Assembly (NCBI GenBank): GCA_003116975.1
Contig: BGKB01000040.1
Span: 1 to 64,000, forward strand
Length of the DNA: 64,000 nt
Direction of reading: 5' to 3'
Source of the DNA: Aurantiochytrium sp. KH105
Taxonomy: Eukaryota > Sar > Bigyra > Thraustochytrida > Thraustochytriidae
Within the stretch, counting starts at the first letter, position 1; each line of letters begins with the position of its first letter. The notes under the pieces were generated by a model that was not told the origin of the DNA, did no database searches, and saw only the letters and a list, made by a program, of their open reading frames with translations. Of the stretch, positions 58,498 through 64,000 are shown piece by piece. Both the position numbers and the translations under genes were made by a program.

Positions 58498-58811
58498 CTT
58501 TCACCGCTCGCCCCTCTTGCACGGCGCAGCGAAGACAAGAGCCCGGCGGCGAGGCGAGGCCCGGGGCGGCGCCGGGTGCCAATGCGGGGCCGGGCCCGGC
58601 GCCGACGCTGGCGCTAGAGCTGGCTGGCGATGGGCCCGACGTCGCGACCGCGCTCGGGATGGCGCTTTCAAAAACCCTGGCGCTTTGGAATCCTGTTTGA
58701 AACGGTTTGAAATCATGCGGAGGATGCGGAGCTGCTGCAGCAGAATCGATTCGAGGCAGCGCGCGCGAGGCGGCTGCGCGGCGCGGGCGGCGCGGGCGAG
58801 GCGCGGGCACG
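58498..58811. promoter_or_regulatory. Compact divergent promoter region of lipase and PRP40
   Basis: Only 314 bp lie between the start codons of the lipase (minus) and PRP40 (plus), so both promoters must share this GC-rich segment. I see no TATA box or tandem motif. Confidence 0.6.
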
Positions 58812-61472
58812 ATGGCGGGGCGCGGGCGCGGCATGGTGCTGCCCGCGTGGATGTCGCGCGGCGGCGGCGGCGGCGGCAGCGGCGAGGCCGCGGCGCCAGG
58901 CAACAACAACGGCGCTGCAGGAGCAGCTGGAGCAGCTGCAGCAGGAGCAGCAGCAGCAGCGCGAGAGCCACCTCTTGGCGGCCAGAGCGGCGGCGGCAGC
59001 AGCGGCGGCGGGCCGGGCTCGAGGGGTTCGAGGTCGCCGGCAGGCGCGGACTCGCGCCGAGACTTCGCGCAGTCCTCGTCGTCGCCGTCGTCGGCAGCCT
59101 TTCGCGACCACAGAGACCGCGACCGCAGAGACCGCGACCGCAGAGACCGCGACAGAGACAGAAACTATGGCGGGTACCGGGGCGGCGGCGGGAATCGCGG
59201 GGGTAGATTTGAGAATGCCGCGCCGGCAGTCCCCTCTGGACCGCGGGTCGCTCCTGATGGCTGGGCAGAGCACCGCGCCGAAGACGGAACTGTGTACTAC
59301 TTTAATCAAATGACCGGCCAGTCGACCTACGACAAGCCTGTCTCGCTCATGTCGCACGTCGAGCGCAAGCTACCGCGCACAGCGTGGAAGGCGTACGCGC
59401 AAGATGGCAAAATCTATTTCCATAACGCGCAGTCCAACGACACTACATGGGAAGAACCGATGGAGTTCACCATGTACAAGGAGCGCCTTCGCGCTCTCTG
59501 CAATGGTGACGTCCCAACAAAGGATATGGATAGTCTTGCCGTCTTCAAGGCCGCGCAACGCGCTCTTGAAGAGTGCAATGCCGGCCTCGGCGGCGACGAC
59601 GCGCAGACAGAGGAGGAGCGGCGCAAAGAGCTCACCGTGAACAAGGTGGTGGCCGCCTCGGAACGAAGCGACTTCACGCTCCTCCCAAGCGACCTCGTCG
59701 TGCCCGCCGAGATAGATCGCTTCCCGGGTGCTGTGGCAGGGTCTCTGCCCGCCGACGCCAAGGACGCTGAGGCGCTGCGCAAAGCTTTTCAAGATCTTCT
59801 TAATGAACGCAATGTGCCGCCGACAACAAGCTGGCAGGAGGCTCTCACCTTCGGAATTGCAAACGATGTTCGCTTCCACGCCTTGCGGAGCAGCGCTGCG
59901 CGACGAGAGGCGCTCGCAGACTATGCTCAGTGGAAGGCTGAGGAGAACACGCGTCTTCGGAAGGAGCGCTTGCAGTCGCAACGCGACGTGTTGCAGCGTC
60001 TTCTCAGCGGCTTGGCTGCTGCCAAGACGATTGATGGAAATTCGAGCGCACGATCTGTGCTGGACCGTCTTCGTAGCGAACATGGGGCTGAATTGGACGT
60101 CTGGGAGCGCGCCGACTGGGGTCTACGCGACGACGATATCAAGGACTTTTTAGACGAGCTCTATGACCGCGAAAAGCGCGAGCGCGAGCAACGCCGCGAT
60201 GCCGAGCTCGAAGCCCTCGATCGTTCGCTTCAGGCTCTTGCGGACCGCGGCCAACTTCCTCTGGACGGAACGGCTGCTTGGAACGACATTAAGCCGGCTG
60301 TTTTCGCCTTTTTGGCGGAACAGGCTGCGCAGGAACCTGGTACCAAGGAGAATAACAAAGACGACGACGACGACGGAGATCGGGCAATGGCTGACTCATC
60401 AGCAGCGGAAGTCGCGCCGGGCAATGCGGATAGTCTCAAGATACAATCGTTCATCGAAATTTCCGAGAAGGAACTCGCAGATCATCTCGTTGACTTCATT
60501 TTGAGCGTGCGCAAGGCGCGCAAAAAGGAACTTGCAGGCGCAATTGATGTGCTCCGCGACGGCAGTACGCTCAGGCCTCATCTTGAAGACTTTCGCGCAT
60601 GGTTCCGGCGTTCAATGCTGCATAAATTGGACTCTGCCAACGGAGAGGAATCTGCGCAGGCCGCCGGCACTGGCTTGCCAGAGAGCCTCAAAGCTTTGCG
60701 CAAGACAGATACACGATTTGTTGAGGAGGCAACGGGCCAGAAGTTTTTCAAGGCAATCCAGGGCGAGTCGAAAGATTTGCCTCCTGGCCCGGACGGCGTC
60801 GCCGAATCGCAAGAAGCTCTCGACGACCTTGTCTTTACGGTGGTTGGTCAGGACGCCAAAGAAGTCCTCGAAGAGCTTCACGAACAGCTCAATGATGCGT
60901 ACAAAATCATGAAGAAGGATCTCAAGGCAAATCGAGTGCGCGTGGCGCCATCGCTGGCCTGGGACGGGGACTCGAGTCGGCTTGTCGCGACTCTGCCCGA
61001 GCTTGTGGAAAAGCTCGGCGAGGATGCCCGTCGTCAGGTGGAAGAGAGCTTCTCCGAGCCCGTTCAGCGCGCTGCCTTTGGTCGTCTGCGTGCTGACGCG
61101 GACAAAAAGGTTCGTCGCCGCATGGAGGACTTTAAGGCTATGCTCGCAGACACGGTGCGTCGTTCAAAGCACTTGGGCATGTCATATGAGGAGGCCTTGC
61201 GCCGCATCAAGCGCGAGCCAGAGTTTGACGAGCTTGACAGCGACAAGCTGCGCAGAGATGTCTACGCGGAACACATGGCCGATCTTGAGGCATCGTCACG
61301 CTCGAGCAAGCGCAAGGCAGAGAGCGCCGCTCCAGGTGATGGTGCTGACGAAAACGGCAGGAGAACCAAGAGTTCGCGGCGCAGCTACAGTCGCAGCCCG
61401 AGTCGAAGTCGCGATCGCCGGGACCGTGATCGTGATCGTGATCGTGACGATCGACGAGACCATCGGCGTTAA
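58812..61472 (+). CDS. PRP40: PRP40-like U1 snRNP splicing factor (WW and FF domains)
   Basis: The product has 886 residues from the ATG at 58812; the longer frame opens with TTG. The Gly/Ala-rich N-terminus contains an Arg-Asp run (RDRDRRDRDRRD) coded by a short tandem repeat. Two WW domains lie at about 146-178 (DGWAEHRAEDGTVYYFNQMTGQSTYDKP) and 186-216 (TAWKAYAQDGKIYFHNAQSNDTTWEEP). In the first, the second signature Trp is Tyr. Helical FF-type repeats extend from about 315 to 800, for example AFQDLLNERNVPPTTSWQEAL. The C-terminus is an RS/RD-rich tail (SRSPSRSRDRRDRDRD). This is the PRP40/PRPF40/FBP11 layout, which bridges the branch-point protein BBP/SF1 and U1 snRNP in early splicing. 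Confidence 0.92.
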   Translation: MAGRGRGMVLPAWMSRGGGGGGSGEAAAPGNNNGAAGAAGAAAAGAAAAAREPPLGGQSGGGSSGGGPGSRGSRSPAGADSRRDFAQSSSSPSSAAFRDHRDRDRRDRDRRDRDRDRNYGGYRGGGGNRGGRFENAAPAVPSGPRVAPDGWAEHRAEDGTVYYFNQMTGQSTYDKPVSLMSHVERKLPRTAWKAYAQDGKIYFHNAQSNDTTWEEPMEFTMYKERLRALCNGDVPTKDMDSLAVFKAAQRALEECNAGLGGDDAQTEEERRKELTVNKVVAASERSDFTLLPSDLVVPAEIDRFPGAVAGSLPADAKDAEALRKAFQDLLNERNVPPTTSWQEALTFGIANDVRFHALRSSAARREALADYAQWKAEENTRLRKERLQSQRDVLQRLLSGLAAAKTIDGNSSARSVLDRLRSEHGAELDVWERADWGLRDDDIKDFLDELYDREKREREQRRDAELEALDRSLQALADRGQLPLDGTAAWNDIKPAVFAFLAEQAAQEPGTKENNKDDDDDGDRAMADSSAAEVAPGNADSLKIQSFIEISEKELADHLVDFILSVRKARKKELAGAIDVLRDGSTLRPHLEDFRAWFRRSMLHKLDSANGEESAQAAGTGLPESLKALRKTDTRFVEEATGQKFFKAIQGESKDLPPGPDGVAESQEALDDLVFTVVGQDAKEVLEELHEQLNDAYKIMKKDLKANRVRVAPSLAWDGDSSRLVATLPELVEKLGEDARRQVEESFSEPVQRAAFGRLRADADKKVRRRMEDFKAMLADTVRRSKHLGMSYEEALRRIKREPEFDELDSDKLRRDVYAEHMADLEASSRSSKRKAESAAPGDGADENGRRTKSSRRSYSRSPSRSRDRRDRDRDRDRDDRRDHRR

Positions 61473-61786
61473 ACTAGGTATTCGGAAAATGTAGGCCATC
61501 CGTTCATCCATCCATCCATCCATCCATTACTTTTTGACTAACGATTCTACTCTTCATTTACTCAAGGTGATGCCTCTTTCTATTTCCAACTTGTGTCTTG
61601 GAGTTACACGCTTATTCTGGCTGTAGGCCGATCTACACCGTGACGCACGTCTTGTCGATTGTTCCTTGTCAAGTAAAAAAAAAAGAAACAAGTGCGCAAA
61701 ACCAAACAAGAGGAAGACCAGGCGCGCCCGCCCTCCATGCGTAAAAAGCAAACAAAGTCCTTTCTCGAGCACGAGGCAAGGCGAAG
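61473..61786. other. Spacer between PRP40 and zinc-ribbon gene
   Basis: This 314-bp stretch between two plus-strand genes has a CATC run (about 61502-61525) and a poly-A tract near 61675-61685. No gene. Confidence 0.6.
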
Positions 61787-62244
61787 ATGCTCGCACGCGC
61801 ACGCGTGGCGGCTGTGAGCGCGACGGGCTGGCCTCGCGAGAGCTTGCACGCTCGCCCTGGTTTGCGCCTGCGAGGCGTAAGCACCAAGAACGCTGGCCCA
61901 ACAGCAAAGGAAGGCGTTGAGGCCGCAAAAGATGCAGGTGAAGAAGAGCACAAGGGGACCCAAAGCTATGCTGGCGCCGGGGAGGTGGCGCCTGGGCCCA
62001 CTGACTTTGGAGACCGCCTGGAGGTGTGCGGCAAATGTGAACACTCTCGTGACTTTGTAGGCGGCTTTGCAAGCTTTTGTGCCGAGTGCGGATGTAATAT
62101 TCAGGCCAAGGTAAGAACTTATGAAAAAAGTCGGGGAAAAAAGAAGCGCAAAACAAACTTGGGGAATGAAGAATGCTGACAAGGATGCTGTGCTGAACAA
62201 AGGCCTTTTTTGAGCATCTGCATTGCCCAATCGGCAAATGGTAA
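61787..62244 (+). CDS. Small zinc-ribbon protein with presequence, two exons
   Basis: Exon 1 is 61787-62110 and exon 2 is 62203-62244, giving 121 residues. The N-terminus (about 1-35) is Arg/Ala/Ser-rich without acids, as in a mitochondrial presequence. Cysteines C81xxC84, C98xxC101-G-C103 and the exon-2-encoded C116 in CPIGKW make a complete zinc-ribbon-like module ending in Trp and a stop. Read without splicing, the frame runs on into Lys/Arg-rich text and loses the last cysteine. The donor GTAAGA and acceptor AACAAAG bracket a 92-base intron in phase 0. The spacing CGCxxxxK-x7-CPxGKW recalls small bacterial and phage zinc-ribbon proteins (DUF6171-like), from memory. An acceptor at 62214 would give a shorter tail. 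Function unknown. Confidence 0.7.
62111..62202 (+). other. Spliceosomal intron in the zinc-ribbon gene
   Basis: This 92-base GT-AG intron opens GTAAGAAC and ends CAAAG. A TGCTGAC at 62174-62180, about 23 bases before the acceptor, is a good branch-site candidate. It splits the zinc ribbon between K108 and A109 in phase 0. An alternative acceptor lies at 62213-62214. Confidence 0.65.
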
Positions 62245-62372
62245 GTCAAGAAAACCAACCTCTCTGTTGACTGTTTTTCATACAATTTTTTTGCCGAGCG
62301 ACTTGATTTTCAGAAAGATCCCCCAACATCTCGCAAGGAAAGCAAAAAATCGTAAACTTATCTTTCGTCAAG

Positions 62373-64000
62373 TTAGTCAGAAGCAAAGGATAGGCGGCCA
62401 AGCTGGCGCTCTTCGTTTTGCAGCGCGGATGGTTCCGATTCCGATTCCGAGTCGCGCGTCGGGATACTGCTTTGCAAATCACCCTCGGCGAATTTCCGTG
62501 TCGACTTTGAGCGCGACTCGAGGACCTTGTCCTTGCCAATGACGCGAGACTGTTTCCAATCGGGGAGCTCGTCAATATGCTCCTCAACAAAGTTCTGGAT
62601 GCGGACCACCAACTTGTCTCGGTTTGCACGAAGCAACTCGGCCGGCTGGCGTCGGGATGACGAAAAAAAGGTCTTGATGCCCGTAAAGTAGCGCGGGAGG
62701 AGTCGAACACGACGCACGAGCTTTTCCACCAGCGTAGGGCACACGTAAAAGAGGTAAAAGGGGCCAAAAAAGAGAAAGCACGGTGGAAGGATCCACTTCG
62801 CGTTGGAGATAAAGGTGTAGCTCCACGTGCTCGGGTCGCGGTCAAAATGGGGCCAGGCGAACTTGAAAAAGATAAGCCAGGCGATACTGTAGGCAACGTG
62901 CAAGGTAGGCACAAGCTTGAGGGCCCAGACAATGATCTTGGAGGCGGCCACGTCTCGCGCCTTGATCTTCACGTTCGAGGTTTCAACGTTTTTCTTCATC
63001 TCCTTGGGCAGCTGCCAACGAATGTAAAGCGGAATGGGCAAGTTGAGAAGAAGGCCAGGGAGAATGATGGGCGTCACAAAGGCAGCCATGCCCACTGTGG
63101 TGAAGACGTCAAAGACTGACTTGCAGAGCGTGCGGACGCTCCCCAACGGCTCGAGGTCGCGCACCTGTTTGTCCGTGAGCCCCTGCGCGCGGCAGAACTC
63201 AAGGTAGTCGAAAACGTCGTACATGATGGCCTTGAAGTCGGGTCGGTCCTTCCAAATGTCGTAGGCGTGATTAAATCGCTGGTTCAGGTCGACGTACTCG
63301 GCTGGGGTCAAGCGCACCTTGTTCTGGTACATGCGCCGTGCCGTGCGCAGGGCCTTAAGCGTGTTAAAATCCGGAGCCGTCAGGCAAGCAAAGTCGAGCG
63401 CCTGCTGCATATCATGTAGCAGCGAGTTGCAGGCATCATGGCGGGTATCTTTGTTCTTGTACTTTTCCACAAGCTCGTCTGGAATTGGGATCTCCTGGCC
63501 ACAGTCAACGAAAACCTTGCTGCGGAGGATGTGACCGCCAAAGTAGTTCATGCCAACGGGCACAAGCTTGACGGGAATGCCACGCGAGCGCGCTCCGAGT
63601 GCCATGATGGCGACGCCAACCTTGAATGGCAAGAGTTCCGTCCGGTCGTGGCTGCCACCTTCGGGGAAGATGCCAATGCAGCCACCCTTGTCGAGCGCCT
63701 TGTGGACGTCCTCGAACATTTCAGACTGTTTGATCTTGGGCGTGATCTTGTACTCGTAGCCGTCGCTCTCGTTGTTGACGGCATCCACGTCCGGGTCTTC
63801 GTCATCGGGGAGCTCCTTGAAGGTCATTTCCGTGTCCGAGCTCGCCGCTTCGAGCGCGAACTGGCCCACATGTCGAATGGTGATCATGAAGCCCTGCTCG
63901 ATGCTCTGGAAAGCCGTGTCTTCGCCCTTAATTGTGCGCGACTTGAGATCGATGTGCTTGATGCGTCCTGGCCCATCCTTGGCGCGATCCTGAGGCCGAA
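62373..64000 (-). CDS. Glycerol-3-phosphate acyltransferase (fungal SCT1/GPT2 type), 5' end outside window
   Basis: This is the C-terminal part of an ER membrane acyltransferase of the PlsC superfamily, which makes lysophosphatidic acid, the first step of glycerolipid synthesis. The frame stays open from the stop at 62373 to the window edge. I read 37 extra codons upstream of the first Met at 63887, so the gene is truncated by the window. The substrate-binding motif is FPEGGSHDRTELLPFK, followed by PVKLVPVGMNYF. The catalytic HxxxxD motif must lie beyond 64000. Downstream come three or four membrane segments (FTTVGMAAFVTPIILPGLLL, IIVWALKLVPTLHVAYSIAW, WILPPCFLFFGPFYLFYV) and a Ser/Glu-rich tail, the layout of yeast Gpt2/Sct1. 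The gene converges on the zinc-ribbon gene with 128 bp between coding ends. Confidence 0.9.
   Translation of the reverse strand, partial: RPQDRAKDGPGRIKHIDLKSRTIKGEDTAFQSIEQGFMITIRHVGQFALEAASSDTEMTFKELPDDEDPDVDAVNNESDGYEYKITPKIKQSEMFEDVHKALDKGGCIGIFPEGGSHDRTELLPFKVGVAIMALGARSRGIPVKLVPVGMNYFGGHILRSKVFVDCGQEIPIPDELVEKYKNKDTRHDACNSLLHDMQQALDFACLTAPDFNTLKALRTARRMYQNKVRLTPAEYVDLNQRFNHAYDIWKDRPDFKAIMYDVFDYLEFCRAQGLTDKQVRDLEPLGSVRTLCKSVFDVFTTVGMAAFVTPIILPGLLLNLPIPLYIRWQLPKEMKKNVETSNVKIKARDVAASKIIVWALKLVPTLHVAYSIAWLIFFKFAWPHFDRDPSTWSYTFISNAKWILPPCFLFFGPFYLFYVCPTLVEKLVRRVRLLPRYFTGIKTFFSSSRRQPAELLRANRDKLVVRIQNFVEEHIDELPDWKQSRVIGKDKVLESRSKSTRKFAEGDLQSSIPTRDSESESEPSALQNEERQLGRLSFASD

Noticed and set aside
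62241-62250. Second strong donor-like GTAAGT right after the CPIGKW codons
   Set aside because: The stop codon TAA overlaps it and the protein family pattern ends at the Trp, so a further exon is not needed. A minor isoform cannot be excluded.

Overview
The window looks like nuclear DNA of a GC-rich, intron-poor protist, most probably a thraustochytrid (Labyrinthulomycetes: the Aurantiochytrium, Schizochytrium or Hondaea group). I infer this from long, mostly single-exon genes separated by GC-rich, low-complexity spacers, from purine-at-minus-3 start contexts, and from the gene content. That content includes a fungal-type sphingolipid C9-methyltransferase, fungal-type GPAT, TIM16, TVP23, PRP40, MOB1, DCAF4-like and 3R-MYB proteins, and a large FG-GAP plus ephrin-receptor-like multipass surface protein of a kind I associate with these protists. 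There are no operons. I found no rRNA, no convincing tRNA, no CRISPR array and no transposon.

Layout. 1-10.1 kb: two tandem POT/PTR2 peptide-transporter paralogues and a divergent MOB1. 10.9-23.7 kb: three predicted secreted or surface proteins, namely an FG-GAP/Cys-rich/multipass receptor-like protein, a trypsin-like protease fused to more than 30 leucine-rich repeats, and a small protein with two PAN/Apple-like modules. 25.2-36.1 kb: sphingolipid C9-methyltransferase, a 1675-residue putatively acylated protein and a DCAF4-like WD protein. 36.1-42.4 kb: a HEAT-repeat protein whose 3' coding end overlaps DCAF4 on the opposite strand, and a three-repeat MYB factor. 43.7-52.2 kb: an ADAM-type metalloprotease, an unknown multipass protein and an unknown coiled-coil protein. 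53.4-58.5 kb: TIM16 and TVP23 as a divergent pair, an LEA2-like type II membrane protein and a class 3 lipase. 58.8-64 kb: PRP40, a small organelle-type zinc-ribbon protein with the one intron I can place, and the 3' part of a GPAT gene that runs off the right edge.

How the genes relate. Most are unrelated housekeeping genes. Two loose themes appear: a run of extracellular or surface genes (10.9-23.7 kb, plus the ADAM at 43.7 kb), and membrane-lipid enzymes (C9-methyltransferase, lipase, GPAT). Neighbouring transcription units are often divergent or convergent.

Caveats. Everything was read by eye, without database searches. Several long open frames in the GC-rich spacers are almost certainly not genes. 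Where a frame can only begin with GTG or TTG I moved the start to the first plausible ATG, except for the HEAT-repeat gene, where the start is left open. One ambiguous base (33667) sits between two identical 43-bp copies and probably marks an assembly join.
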